Source of the DNA: Yponomeuta sedellus
Lineage: Eukaryota; Arthropoda; Insecta; Lepidoptera; Yponomeutidae
Assembly: GCA_934045075.1 (NCBI GenBank)
Contig: OW203732.1
Location: 8,581,001-8,645,000, forward strand
Length of the DNA: 64,000 bases
Direction: 5' to 3'
Below, piece after piece: positions 33,601 through 45,688 of the stretch (positions within the stretch are counted from its first letter, which is position 1; every line of letters starts with the position of its first letter). The notes under the pieces are model-generated. The model saw only the letters and a list, made by a program, of their open reading frames with translations, searched no databases and was not told the DNA's origin. Made by a program: the position numbers and the translations under genes.

Positions 33601-34334
33601 TAGACCTGTTTATTAAAGGTATACCGTTTGGTATAGGTAAAACTATGTATAAGCACGGCGAGTGATTTAAAATATATTTTCGAATATTTACAAGCATACA
33701 AAATATGTTTCTGGGTCCCAAAGATCTTCTGGGAAAAAACTAACTAGTAGATACCTCATCTAACTCGTCATTTGCACAGTCGACAGCACATCAACCATTA
33801 CATGTTAGATACAAGGTTGCCAGTAACGTAAGTGGGTACAATGCACCCGTGAAAAGGTTAATCTGTTGCAAAAATTATGTTTTAATGAATTTTGATGCGA
33901 GTCAACTAACGTACCTATTCTAAATTTAGTTTCGCTCGCCTTATTTGAAGCGTCGGATCGCCTAAAGTGCGCGTTCACCTGCGACAAACGAATCAACCGA
34001 TTAATTTTGAGTTTTTTTGTGTTATTTTGGAGAAAGGCTTGTAATGACTTTTGTCTTGATAAAAAAATATCACATTTAAACACGTTTTGAGAGATTAACG
34101 AGCGTTCCGTGACACCTTAACTTAGGTACACTACACGCTGAATGGATCACTCGGACGCTGCAGTGCCTGGGACATTGTTTTTTCTAGATGGAGTAGGTTT
34201 GCCCAGCACCTATTCCATCCTGACAGCCACAGGTTTTCTCGTTTTAACACTTCTTAGTGAAATCGCATCTTTGCGTCAGTTTATAGGCGTTTTGATACAA
34301 ATATCGTCGCTTCTCGTGCCAAAAATAAGCACAA

Positions 34335-34388
34335 ATGTAGATAGATAGAGATAGAGAACACTTTATTGTACATAAAAATGGAAATGTA
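34335..34388 (-). mobile_element. Very short LINE 3'-end insertion
   Basis: 'agatagagaacactttattg' then 'tacataaaaatggaa', the antisense of a LINE tail, absent from the paired right-hand unit. Confidence 0.6.
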
Positions 34389-34439
34389 CTGGTACGATGG
34401 ATAAAAACGGTATCAAATATGTGTATCGTCCAACTTCTA

Positions 34440-34605
34440 AATTGTACAGACTACCCGTCTCAAATTTCTTTCATGTCTTTGTCTATGGTTGCCTGGAAGA
34501 ATTTTCTTTTAGTAATAAGGTCGCCAATTGTACTATATTGTTATATAATTTCTGTTACTGTAATTTTTGGTGTGCAATAAAGACTATTCTATCTATCTAA
34601 TTTCA
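34440..34605 (+). mobile_element. LINE 3'-end insertion with (TCTA)n tail
   Basis: Plus-sense LINE tail: 'atggttgcctggaagaattt', 'aataaggtcgccaattgtac' and 'gtgcaataaagac' ending 'tctatctatctaa'. It is absent from the paired right-hand unit. Confidence 0.7.
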
Positions 34606-35539
34606 ATATTTAAAGTACGAAAAGGGCAGAGAAAAAAAATTATGTTTACGGAAATGGAAAGTCCCTAGAAACTGCTACAGCTCAGACAAATAGAATAAGG
34701 TAACAGCACACTAAAATTTACCGTTTTCAGCAGAGTGTAATTTTGTGCGAATTTTTGGCACAAGAAGCGTGCTAAAAATGAGCACAAATTTTCTGCTACG
34801 GTGGATAAAAACCGTACCTATCAAATATGTGTATCGTAGAACTTCAATAGTAAAAATATAAATAGGGCAGAGAAAGAAAAGTTTATTTAAAGAAATGGAA
34901 AGTTCCTACAGACTGCTACAGCTACGAATAGAATACGGTCAGAGCACACTAAAATTAACCGTTTTCATCAGAGTGTATTAAGATCGCCGGTATACACGTA
35001 CAGGATACGAGTAGCTTCCGAGGAGCTAAAATAGGTCCTTCGGTCTGAGTGCACTATGAACGTTCTTCACTGTTGAATTGGAGCTAAAATTCTTCAAATG
35101 CTTTCAACTGTAATATCTATACAACGTCAAGAATGCTTTCAGGTCATCTTATTTGTAAAGATATCTAGTATCACATAATTTAAAGAGTGCATTCATTGTC
35201 AACAACACATTTTATGTCGATATCTGCTATTGGATAATTTACAAATCCTATCTCGACTGCAATTCTGATAGAGAAGGAAAGTCGAGGCGTCATTCTGATT
35301 TTTTACAGTTATGTTTTTTATACATATGTTGATATAAGACTAAATTTCTGCACATAATATTAAGCTGATGATTGGGTAGGTTTTAATATAGTTGTGATAT
35401 GCTGGTTTCTGCCCTTTGGGGTACAGGCGCTAGTTTATTTGTTTGTGTGTATCAACTTTTCAGCATTTTCTGGGTATTGACCAAGAGGATTGTTTACCAA
35501 CTGGTTTATTGGCATATGGATTTTTTTTAAAGCTTTCAT

Positions 35540-35720
35540 AAGGATTCACATCATAATCAGCCCGTGTCAGTCCACTGCTGGCCATAGGCCTCTCCCAAGA
35601 CATGCCACTGACCCCCATCTTCGGCTCTCCTCTTCCAGTCACTGCTCACCGCTGAGTCGTCGCTCCACTTGGTCATAGGGCGTCCAACGCTGCGTTTTGT
35701 CCGATTCGCGGTCTCCACTT
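35540..35720 (-). mobile_element. LINE 3'-end fragment
   Basis: Relative of 29971-30180: 'gtcagtccactgctggccat', 'aggcctctcccaagacatgc' and 'ctcctcttccagtcactgct'. Confidence 0.6.
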
Positions 35721-37340
35721 AGAACTAGACCCTTATAAGAATTGCCGTGTGGTTACTATAAATTGATTTACTTTCTCTCTTTACAGTAGAGTTGGGGGTC
35801 AGTGCTTACTGTTAGCTGTAGATTTACAAAGCAGCTATCCTGCCAAAGCTTGGCAAAAAAGAGCGCTAGGAAGGTACGCTCGTTTGAATCGCAACCAGAG
35901 TAGAGTTAAAAGGTGACTCTGACTTTGCATTTCGCTCGGAATGCTCTCCTAATTAGCAATGCTAGGGCCTTTGTGTGGTTCACCCGTCGAATACTGAGCT
36001 TTGCGTTTGTGTTAGTGGGAAGTGAATCACAAGTATTAACTTAATTGAAGAAGATTATTTAACTTCACATTAGTGGGACCTTTACTTATACGAAGTTAAA
36101 TACTCTATCCCCCGGATTCTCCTACGCTAACAATCTGTAAACCTGCTGTTAACATCTGTCAGTTGTCCAGTGTTTTTTTCCGTAGTAGGCAGTGACCACG
36201 GCCTTGTTTCATAGAACTCCAACTCATAGTTTACTATGACAATTCGGTGTACATTGCAAAGTCGATGTAGTAGCTATTATCTTTATCTTTATTATTTGTT
36301 TTACTTTACTATTATTATTTTATGCTCGTACACGGCCGAAATACACTATTAATCCTAGTTTTGGCCAAGTTTTTATTCTCACTTATGTTAAATTTCAACC
36401 GTTATGTACCCTGAACACTGATCTCCGTCAACTACGATGTTATAAATAAATTTCAAGCTTATCTTTAAAGTATAGCTGCTGCACGTTTTCGCACATTGTA
36501 GCTGAGTTCACATCTCTGCAACTTCTGCCCAGCCTTTCGACTTTCAGCGCCAAACAGGCAGCAGAACGCTCGCTACTGCGGCCTTTTGATAAATTAAAAA
36601 GTGCACCTCTCCGGTAACTTTGACTTTGTCTTTTCACGTAACTATCACTACTGTACACCACGGATGTCATTGAATATCCGTGCCGTACAAGTAGAAATCA
36701 CTGTAGAAATCATGTCTGCGTAGTAGTTCTGTGGCGAAAATGTCAGAATTTTGACAATGAATGTAGTGAATCCGCCGTAGATAGAGTAGTTTTACTCCCT
36801 CTACGGAATCCGCACTCGCTTCCACAGATTAAAAAGACTCGCTTCATCAGCGTTCATTAGTCGCTGCATGCAAACACGCCGGTTTCAGGTACATTTAGAC
36901 AAAATAGTAAATTTCTGATTTGGGATTTGGGGTCGAGACGGGGTGCGGAGTGCGGGGTTGAGGCGCGTATGCTTCGGCCACACATAATGGACGTAGGACG
37001 AGGCCACGGAAAAGGCGCGTGGTCGTGCAACATGTAATCAAATATGATCAATAATGTAATCAAAATGTACCTACTGAAGGGACGGGACGAAGCCGCCGCA
37101 GAAAGGACGCAGCCAGGGCGCTAATTCTATACAAAGCGTCGTCGCGACTTTGCCGCGCCCTCGTCGCATGTCTTTCCTGTGTGCCTCAGACCTTAGACAA
37201 ATATTGACGTTTCATAACGACTCATCGAGCGACCCAAGAGCGATAGCTACCTTGTCCAGCGAACTAGCCTGGCCATTCAGAAGGAGAATGCTACAAGGAA
37301 TGTACTTACGACAGCGACCTAGATAGGGTGCTTTGTCTCT
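35721..37340. other. No gene seen
   Basis: Contains a MITE fragment (36112-36180), an 'actatgacaattcggtgtac' repeat (36200-36275) and a LINE-tail piece (36839-36900). The remainder is unassigned, including a GC-richer stretch at 36930-37190. Confidence 0.45.
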
Positions 37341-37344
37341 AGAT

Positions 37345-37525
37345 GTCAATGTAAATACCTATATTAAGCTTATTGTTAATTAAGTTATAATTTGATTAAA
37401 TTATAATTTGAATTATAACTTAATATATCAAATGATAATTTAAATTTATTAAATTATAATTTGATATATTAAGTTATAATTAACTTACTTGACCATGCAC
37501 TACGTACATGGTCAAGTAAGTTAAT
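37345..37525. repeat. AT-rich palindromic cluster
   Basis: Alternating inverted copies of 'taagttataatttgat' and 'atcaaattataactta', with a terminal stem 'acttacttgaccatg' / 'catggtcaagtaagt' around 37480-37520. Likely a decayed MITE or a cruciform-prone repeat. Confidence 0.6.
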
Positions 37526-38104
37526 CTAGATTTAAGTCAATAATGTAAGCACTACATGCTTACGAAAGTGGTAGTTTCAAAAACTTACGTTTCTTCAAAT
37601 AAACGTGAATTTCGAGATCAGCCACCAAAATATTGTACAGGTTGTGGTAAATCGAACGTAAACGAGTATTTCATTGTATCCGGTGATAAGTGGCAAAATC
37701 GAGGCCATTAGACGAACGGATCGCATTTTCTCATCTAAGAGCACGTTTGTCTGAACGTCTTTTATACTCCAATATCTTTTGTAACGGAAACCATAGTTTG
37801 CGATACAATATAGATAGAGAACTGTTTATAGCTAAGTAATATTCGTTGCTGATAAAAGCTTTGTGCTGATACAATGAGGGTTGTCTCCAGGTTGGCTTCT
37901 ATACCTAAACTTTGGTATAAAGGAGCTATCCTAACTGAGTAAATTGCACTTGCGCCTAAAATGCTGCCTCGCACGCATATTCCAACAGTTTTCATGAAGG
38001 TAATAAAATTAGTATACTTTTGATGGTTTGAGTGGTGTGAGGGTTTCATCGGACACTCAAGAAATATTTTTTGTCTTTGTTATTATTATTGGATATGAAC
38101 CGTT

Positions 38105-38300
38105 TGTGTCCCCAATGGTGGGGTAGGAATCGCAGAAAGGTAAGGCCATACTCCACCACGGGGGCCAAGTCCGGGTTGGTGGAGGATTGTAAGACAGTGG
38201 CGGGCCTTAATTTCATAAGTTATCAAGCCGCCCATGAGGCCTCTGACGTGTCTTCATGACTGCCATTACATGACAGCCAGCACCAACGTCTTAACGTGAG
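38105..38300 (-). mobile_element. 5S-SINE, partial
   Basis: 'tactccaccacgggggccaa', 'gtccgggttggtggaggatt', 'agacagtggcgggcctta' and 'tacatgacagccagcaccaa'. The 5S-like head is lost. Confidence 0.75.
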
Positions 38301-39515
38301 TTAGAGAAGCTATTAGCGAATTTATTATTATTAAAATTCGTTATTGCCTACAAAATGTTGCACATAGGCGAGATTAATGCTACTTAGCATGTCATCCTGT
38401 TCCTAGAGTATTTTGAAAAAAAAAATACACTAACGTTTATAACTTTGGAAATAAAAAACTGTTGGTAAAATACCTATACGTAATTTTACTATCCATCAAA
38501 TCCCCCGACCAGATTGATAAAAGTAACCTACTTATTCTTAAATCACTTTAAATGTTAAACTGTCCCAGCGAGATGCCATCTGACGTTACGTAGTGGTGTA
38601 TGTACCTAAGAATGAAAGAGAGACCGAAAACAGACTGTTATTTCCAAAAACACGATTTCTATAAACCACTCCTCAAATGGAGTATAAATACTCTGTGACA
38701 GTCTTTCCCTTTACCACAAACTAATTTAACAGCTTTGGAGGAGTATTTTAAGAACTGGTATTTTTATGAATAAAACTGTTACACTGTTATATGAATATAT
38801 TGTTGACTATTTTTTTTGTTGTACATAATGCGCCTTACATATCTTAGGTGCCGTCAACTTTTTCGTCCATCGCGGGACGCGACGTAACTCAATCTTGGCC
38901 AAATGGGCGCGGACACGGACCCTGTTAGACGTATTCATCATCAGAAGGTTAACTAAAGGGCAACACCGATGATATTAGCGACATTTTAAGGGGAATCCAA
39001 CACAACCGTAAATACCGTGACAATTTCGCGTTATATTTTCATTAACCTACTTTACTATTGTATTCGTGATAAAATACTATTACTTCAATTATAAATTAAG
39101 TAGGTAACAAATAAGAAAAAATGCCATTACTTTTTTAAAACATGATTATGTGATTATCATAATGATAGGAACATTCGCTAACAACGTTAACGACGTATTT
39201 GGCCCTTGAAAAATAATCATTAGGGGAGAATTGAAAAAGTGGCTTTATTTGGCCACTAAACAATGTTCGATTCTATTTCCATTTGGCTGGACAAAACTGC
39301 TGTACTTAAAATCTTATCTTCAGACGCCAACAAGAATTGTTGATCTGCTGGTGCAAAAAGAGCGTGAACAATATTTATTATTATGCCAAAATGCAAGCCC
39401 AATCATGGCAGAATAGGTAAGTTTGTGGTACTATTTCTTAATGATTCGCGATATTCATACATAGTTATATGTTAAACGGGACTAATCGCGATTATGTTAA
39501 AACGTAATTACGTCT
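38301..39515. other. No gene seen
   Basis: AT-rich, unassigned. The stretch at 39421-39515 is shared with 63435-63530. Confidence 0.45.
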
Positions 39516-39516
39516 A

Positions 39517-39736
39517 TTGTCTGTTAGCTTTTAGAATATACCTCGGGCTCTAGAGTATGCTACGGTTTTAGCCGAAAGCACACGAGTGTAGGTAATACTA
39601 CTTCCTGCTATGTATAAAACTTTTCTGCACTATTTTGAAAAGTTATGTGAAATTAGTTCCGATATTTCTATTACACGAATATAAATCCGATTCTATCCGA
39701 TAGTAGCCGAGGTATATTCTAAAAATATCAGACTGT
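39517..39736. mobile_element. MITE-B, uninterrupted copy
   Basis: About 220 bp with inverted ends: left 'gtctgttagcttttagaata', right 'tattctaaaaatatcagac'. It serves as the empty site for the SINE in the second copy (43740-44076). Confidence 0.75.
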
Positions 39737-39975
39737 AAGTGGTAGTACAGTGGTAGTGAGCGGAGCTTCTGTACGGTACAATGTAGTACATCTAGCGGTG
39801 TGGGCGACAATATCGCGTTGCAGAGCCGAATGCGACGGTACGGGACGCTAACTCAATCACGCCGCTGTTAGCCCTTTTCCTCCGTGTACAGTTCACACAC
39901 TATTGCTAGCCAGCTTTTACTTTCTGGACGGTCCAGCGTACATTGGAAAAGGGTCGAATTTTATTATGTACTAAC

Positions 39976-40160
39976 TGACCTCGCGAACTTCATACCACCT
40001 AACAGTCGATTCTTATTTATTTTTATTTTTTTTTCTCTCCCTTAGAACTATGCTCGTACTTCAAGGAATATTCTAAAAAAAGAATTAGCGAAATCGATTC
40101 AGCTGCTAGAGATTTACGCTTACGTTCAGCGATTCATTTTGATACTCGTATTATAGATTG
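39976..40160 (-). mobile_element. Helitron-like element, minus orientation
   Basis: Antisense of 5193-5370: 'gaactatgctcgtacttcaa', 'ggaatattctaaaaaaagaa' and 'aaatcgattcagctgc'. Confidence 0.55.
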
Positions 40161-40359
40161 TAATACTACAGAATCCTCAGCGTTGGCGAGGGAATCAAAA
40201 GAGAACGAGGTGAAATAGCTTTGCTATCGAGTGCAACATGAAACTTTTTATTCCACCACAGCGAAGAAAAATGCAAAAAAAAAAGTTTTAACAATATGAC
40301 CTGAAAAGAAAAAGTACACCAAGAAGGTTCAGAGTCTGAGTTTTAACAAATTAAAGAAG

Positions 40360-40421
40360 ATTATACTATTTTTATATTTAATGCACTAACCCGTGCTAAG
40401 GATTTTAAATATTAGGTTTTA
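40360..40421 (-). mobile_element. 62-bp SINE-1 tail insertion with 12-bp target duplication
   Basis: Minus-orientation tail 'atgcactaacccgtgctaag' plus a few more bases, flanked by 'aaattaaagaag' at 40348-40359 and 40422-40433. Confidence 0.85.
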
Positions 40422-40433
40422 AAATTAAAGAAG

Positions 40434-41471
40434 GTTACATTATATTCGGCACCATGGAGGTAGAAGTAAATAGGTTTAATGATGTTTTGAATTCACAAAC
40501 TTAGTTCACACGATATTCTACATTTAACGTAGATAGAGTTTTTACTCCCTCTACGACATTTAATTTACTTTGTCCTCTAGCGGATAATAATGGCTTTTGC
40601 ACTTGGATATCTAAGAGCAAAATAGTAGATTTTACAACTAGTGCACAAAACGAACCATTTTTATCCGAGACTTTTAGCAGTCCGAGCCGAAGGCGAGTAG
40701 TAATGTCGACGATAAAATGGTTTTGTGGACGAGTTATAAACACTGCTTTTCTATTCTATTCTGTTATTTAATAACAAATTCTATCTACGAACTTATTACT
40801 GTGTTTGGCTGCATGGCTCATTTGTTTGCCTTAATATACTTTTATATCGGTTGTGCAGCCTATATCCTGCACAAATTAGCAATTTCAGAGCCTGAGAAGT
40901 GAGGAAAAACACTCTTTCCGAGATAGAGGAATGAAAAGGTTCTTGACTCTCCTGTAAATTGGGAAAAAATTAACAGTGCGGTGTTATTTGCTACGCGAAT
41001 GTAAAGGTGGTTGAGCTGTTGTCTTTCGTAAGCATTTCATGCTTACGCACGCATTCGCAAGAAAACCTTAGCAGATGAGTTGGAACATCAGAACCCACAT
41101 CACACAATCTCATTAATTAGCAATCCGATCAGTTCAGCCCATTTTCTTTCACCTCCAAATCGGTCCTACGCCAGCAAAGATGGCCGCTAGAGATAGGTAC
41201 CTCGGGCGCCCTCTCAATCAAATGGCGGAGTCCTGATTCAACAAATTAATGGAACTAAGGCAAGGGCTTACGCGATGATTCTATTCAATTAACGTAATCG
41301 ACCCCGATTGTGACCTCCAATTAACGGCAGTCGGGTTCGGTCTGCCGCCGTTCCTGCCACTAGATATTACTTCATTTGACCCGAAATTACTCTCTATAGC
41401 AGCTCCTTGATTAGTTTTCTGTTTTTGTTGTTATAAGGACTTGATTCAGCTGATTTAGAAGGGGTTTTGGT
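40434..41471. other. No gene seen; unique GC-richer island
   Basis: 41160-41410 is unique in this window, GC-richer than its surroundings and has no open frame. It could be a regulatory element; nothing in the sequence proves it. Confidence 0.35.
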
Positions 41472-41484
41472 ATTCAGGGGGCAT

Positions 41485-41736
41485 GATTATATTATTTTCT
41501 AATGCACTAACCCGTGCTAAGGACAATTTTTAAAAAACCTACGTAATACTGAGAGTATTGTAAAGAGGTTCGAGTTGCGAAATTTAGTTGCCATGACGGC
41601 CGAAAGGGAAATTTCACTGATGCCGGTGGGTCGCCCATTAGCTCAGTTGGAAAGAGCGCTGGCACGAATAGCCAGAGGTTGCGGGTTCGAATCCCGGCAT
41701 GGGTGGAATTTTTAGCCTCTAAATATTTTTTTAATA
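41485..41736 (-). mobile_element. SINE-1 with 5' inversion (twin priming) and 13-bp target duplication
   Basis: The tail (left, minus orientation, to about 41540) is joined to the 5' and tRNA-like portion in the opposite orientation (41541-41736). The whole is flanked by 'attcagggggcat' at 41472-41484 and 41737-41749, so it is one insertion. About 34 bp of extra sequence interrupt the inverted part near 41575-41610. Confidence 0.88.
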
Positions 41737-41804
41737 ATTCAGGGGGCATTTAAAAAATTCATTATTAAAACATCAAGGAAACCTGAAATAACCAGGGCCG
41801 TCTC

Positions 41805-42175
41805 ACCAGCATCAGTGAAATTTCGAACCTCTACAATATTCTCTGTATTACTTACAGGCAGCGACATCAGATACAAGAAGATATAATACAGAGAATATTG
41901 TAAAGAGGTACGAAATTTCACTGATGTCGGTGATTCGCCCATTAGTTCAGTTGGAAAGAGCGCTGGCACGGATAGCCAGAGGTCGGTTTGAATCCCGGCA
42001 TGGGTGGAATTTTTAGCTTCTAAATAGGTTATACTATTTTTACTCTTAATGCACTAACCCGTGCTAAGGACAATTTTAAAAACCTATTTAGAGGCTAAAA
42101 ATTCCACCCATGCCGGGATTCGAGCCTGCGACCTCTGGCTATCCGTGCCAAATTCTAAATAGGTTTTTAAAATAC
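41805..42175. mobile_element. Compound of three SINE-1 arms in alternating orientation
   Basis: The minus-orientation 5' part (41812-41876) meets a plus copy (41880-42029, without tail) head to head, which meets a minus copy with tail (42030-42150), which ends in a short plus piece ('ctaaataggtttttaaaat'). No target duplication recognised. Confidence 0.75.
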
Positions 42176-43650
42176 TAAGTGATTCGTATAAATAACTTGA
42201 AGTGTTATTGTAGCCATATTGTTTGAAATGCCGGTGTTTTGTGCTTGCTCTTTGAAATTCCAAATTGCAATTGGGACACTTGCGCCTTAAAAGAATACAC
42301 GGTATTATTTTCAATGGAAAAATGTTCACATACTAAAGATATTTCTGCAAAAATATGGAAAAAGTAAAAATTTGAGTCGCGAGAATACATGACGTCTTAA
42401 TTAGCACCCAAAATATCTCATGTAAGGAAGCACTAGCTTTTCCTTTAGTCTTGTCTTAGGTTCCTCCCTAATATTGCTTAAGTACTTTAATCACGTGATT
42501 TTATTGCCAAACATCGGAACGAAAAAGTAACCGAACATTTCTTTGCCGCGGGCCAATGCGGCGTAAACATAATAATGGTCGAGATAAATGAAGCCACCAC
42601 AGGCAGAAAATTGCCCTCCGTATCTCCGATTGACATTTTGACCGAGAGTCGCGGAAAAATCTCGTTTCATCGATCCGTTCCAATCAACCCGCTCATTGCT
42701 GATCGGAGAGCGGGCTTCACACAAAAAGCCGCCTCCCTCCACTGACCTCCATGGCATTAAGCCCGACGAATGACTTTTTGACTCCGCGTGGACATATTTC
42801 ATGTACCTATAGTCTATTTATTTAAGTAATTAAATAAATGTAAATAATCGTGAATAAGGCCGCCAATTGTATTTTATCTTTTGTAACTGCTGTTTCTCTA
42901 ATAATTTTTCCGGTATTTAATAAAGAATATTCGTATCTTATCTTATCTTGATTAGTCTTTTTACTGAAGTATACAAATAAAAAAAATTTTGATTTTACTT
43001 CAATTTCATGAAACTACACAGATTGAATATTTTTTTGTGTTTCGGTAATAAGACGTAGGTACCTATCAAGAGTGTTTAGATTTTTTTAAGTACCTACTTA
43101 AACCAATGAACTGTAGATAGACAGATAAATGGATAATGGAAAAAAAAACTTTATTGATAGAACCATGGTTGAATTTACATTCACTTTCCACTGTTACGAA
43201 ATAATAGTTAAAGTGAACAAAACTGGCAAGTGTCTGCTACTAAGTAGCCTATATTACTTAAACACTTCACTGCACATAAAAATGGTGATTACAGAGTAAT
43301 TTATGTATAATTCATATACCTCCGAAAAATTTTATTTGTTTACACCTACGAGTACCTCCTTCTCCAATGCATTGCTTCAGCCCATACAAAAGTTGTCTGG
43401 AAGAGGTCATTTTTTGTGACAAGGCCGCCGTCTGTCTGTCTGTCCCAAGAGTTAAATTGTTTGTCTCAGCCGAACTAGTGAAAGTGAAAATATTTTATTT
43501 ACCAAAAATAAATGTTTACAGGATACAAATCAATAAATATGTAGGTACTATTTTTATGGTAAAAACGAAGGGGCTCGGCTTATTGCTATGAGTGCACGTG
43601 TAGTCAATAGCGCTGATTTTCAGCCCGTCACTCTTTTCCGCATTTTAAGA
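42176..43650. other. No gene seen; LINE tails and a unique island
   Basis: 42850-42955 is a plus-sense LINE tail ending in (TCTTA)n, of the same family as the giant array. 43370-43470 is another LINE-tail fragment ('gttgtctggaagaggtcatt'). 42540-42790 is a unique GC-richer island without a convincing exon. Confidence 0.5.
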
Positions 43651-43739
43651 AACTAAGGACCAATTTCTGAATTGGGAATTTCGCTAAGTAAATAGTTAAC
43701 AGTAGTGTGTCCCAAAAGGGCGTGACAGAATGTTCCTTA

Positions 43740-44076
43740 CAGTCTGTTAGCTTTTAGAATTATTAAAAACCTATTTAGAGGCTAAAAATTCCACCCATGT
43801 CGGGATTCGAACCCGCGACCTCTGGCTATCCGTGCCAGCGCTAATGGGCGACTCACCGGCATCAGTGAAATTTCGAACCTCTTTACAATACTCTCTGTAT
43901 TACGTACAAAATCATACCTCGGGCGCTCGGGCACTAGAGTAGGCTTCGGTTTATAAAACAAAACTTTTCTCCACTATTTTGATAAGTTATTTATTATTGT
44001 TCCGATATTTCTATTACACGGAATATACGATGCTATCCGATAGTAGCCGACGTAAATTCTAAAAGCTAACAGACTG
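43740..44076. mobile_element. MITE-B, interrupted copy
   Basis: Perfect 21-bp-scale inverted ends: 'cagtctgttagcttttagaa' and 'ttctaaaagctaacagactg', bordered by TTA on the left and TAA on the right. Confidence 0.8.
43762..43910 (-). mobile_element. SINE-1 copy inside MITE-B
   Basis: Minus orientation, from 'ttaaaaacctatttagagg' through 'gggattcgaacccgcgacc' to 'ctctgtattacgtac'. It lacks the tail and has a short deletion in the A-box region. Confidence 0.8.
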
Positions 44077-44120
44077 TAAGTATTTACTTAGTGAAATTCA
44101 ATATTCAGAAACCAGCCCTT

Positions 44121-45190
44121 CTTCTTCTTCTTTTTCAGGCTATATTATGTAGTATATTGTCCTTAATATAATCTTATTAACTAAGCTTATCCTAATGTTT
44201 TGGTTGTTTTTTCCTCGCTTGAAGATTTAGCATTGCAAGTTTCTTTGCATTTGTCACGTGTAGCAAACCGATTTCTGTTGCCATTCATTGCTGTCCAGCG
44301 GAATTGTTTGCACTTTTGTTCATTTGCATCGAACCACCACCTAAGAATTATTACTTTTTCATGAACAAAATATTTTTGTGTCTAGAGGAAGCAAAATGAA
44401 AACAATGGGCTTTTAACGCGCAAGGCTAGGCGCATGCTGAAATGCAGGCGACGCAGTACAGCACAGCACAGTTCAGTACAGGGCAGGGCAGTTGAGGCAG
44501 ACATAGGCCCCCTCCGCATGGTGCGACGCAACTATTCGCTCCATTCCTTAGCAATTCTCACCCACAATGAATCTTTCAATGTCTTTTTTTAATAGTCTCT
44601 ATAGTAAAGTAGTCACGGGACACTCGCCCATCCCGCACCTGACCGCGCCTGTTGTTGCTTAACTCAAGTGATTGATTCCAATCACTCGGTTCGACAAGGC
44701 CACGAGCGCTTCATAGACAAACTATGCAAAAACAGAGTTTTTCAAACAGCATTGTTCAAAAGCGAGATGACACGCACACATTAACGTAACATGTGTGTAA
44801 CGTACGCCGACACGGACACATTCACATGAATCACAGACATGAATAGTCACAATAGTGCAGTACTGACAACCGGCTACGCTAAGCATGCCAATTTGGCTAC
44901 TTTGTTACCTCACTCAGAAAGCTTGGACTGCGGTTCTACCTTACAATAGAGAATGACTGGTCCCAAAATAGGATACCCTGTACGCAGACTGAGGCCACTT
45001 GTACAAATGTACGCGGCCTCCAGTGGGAATCGGACCTACGACCTCTTTCTTGGTACACAAGCACCTTAACGGCTGGACCAACGATGCAGTCAAAGAACAC
45101 AATAATCCTTTGTCTAAGGGGTTCTACACATTAAGGTACCTGAGCTTAAATAACTGAACCGATTTTAATCAAATTCGCCACATATTTTTC
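44121..45190. other. SINE fragments, no gene
   Basis: 44610-44715: 5S-SINE head in minus orientation ('gttgcttaactcaagtgatt'). 44945-45090: SINE-3 in minus orientation. 44440-44500: CAGCA-like simple sequence. The rest is unassigned. Confidence 0.6.
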
Positions 45191-45469
45191 GTACATTAGA
45201 TACATCGATAGATAGAGAACACTTTATTGCGCAACCTGGTAATAATAATAATTAGTCATTTCACCCAGGCTTTTCTTATTTGATTTTGTAGGAAGAGTCT
45301 TAGCATGATGTGGCATGATTAAGGTATACGAATTGATACAAACCTGGTTAAAAATCCATTACCAACTCCCGCATTCTTTTGTAGAAAGCAAATGTAGTGG
45401 GGGTCTGTAATAGAGAACGGGAAAACGGCTCCTAGAACAAGATACATAACAATTATTATTTATAAAAAA

Positions 45470-45560
45470 ACAATCCCGTGGTGGAGTATGGCCTATGCCT
45501 TCCTTAGGGAAGGGATCCGTGCCCCTCGGTGGGGACATAATGGGTTGCTGATGATGAATT
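45470..45560 (+). mobile_element. 5S-SINE 3' end
   Basis: 'ccgtggtggagtatggccta', 'ccttagggaagggatccgtg' and 'cccctcggtggggacataat'. Confidence 0.7.
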
Positions 45561-45613
45561 CCGATAGAACGCTCCACATGCGGTTAAAACTGTTTTAAAA
45601 CAAGATTTATGTA

Positions 45614-45688
45614 CACGGCACGGATAGCCAGAGGTCGCGGGTTCGAATCCCGGCATGGGTGGAATTTTTAGCCTCTAAATAGGTTTTT
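45614..45688 (+). mobile_element. 75-bp internal SINE-1 fragment with 12-bp target duplication
   Basis: Contains only the B-box half of the tRNA-like region and 'tttagcctctaaataggttt'; both the 5' end and the normal 3' tail are missing. Flanked by 'aagatttatgta' at 45602-45613 and 45689-45700. Confidence 0.85.

Larger units (their letters stand above)
34310..34985. repeat. Tandem duplication with LINE tails inserted in the left unit
   Basis: Left unit about 34310-34750, right unit about 34760-34985. Both contain 'atcaaatatgtgtatcgt', 'gaaatggaaag' and 'cacactaaaatt.accgtttt'. Without its inserts (34335-34388 and about 34440-34605) the left unit aligns with the right unit. Confidence 0.7.
43655..44120. 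mobile_element. MITE-A carrying MITE-B carrying SINE-1
   Basis: The outer ends 'aaggaccaatttctgaat' and 'attcagaaaccagccctt' are inverted repeats; the same family is at 56652-56984. The inner MITE-B is at 43740-44076, and a SINE-1 sits inside it at about 43762-43910. Confidence 0.78.

Noticed and set aside
42491..42802. 103-residue minus-strand ORF
   Set aside because: No domain, no splice context, low similarity to any known composition; kept only as a possible conserved non-coding island.
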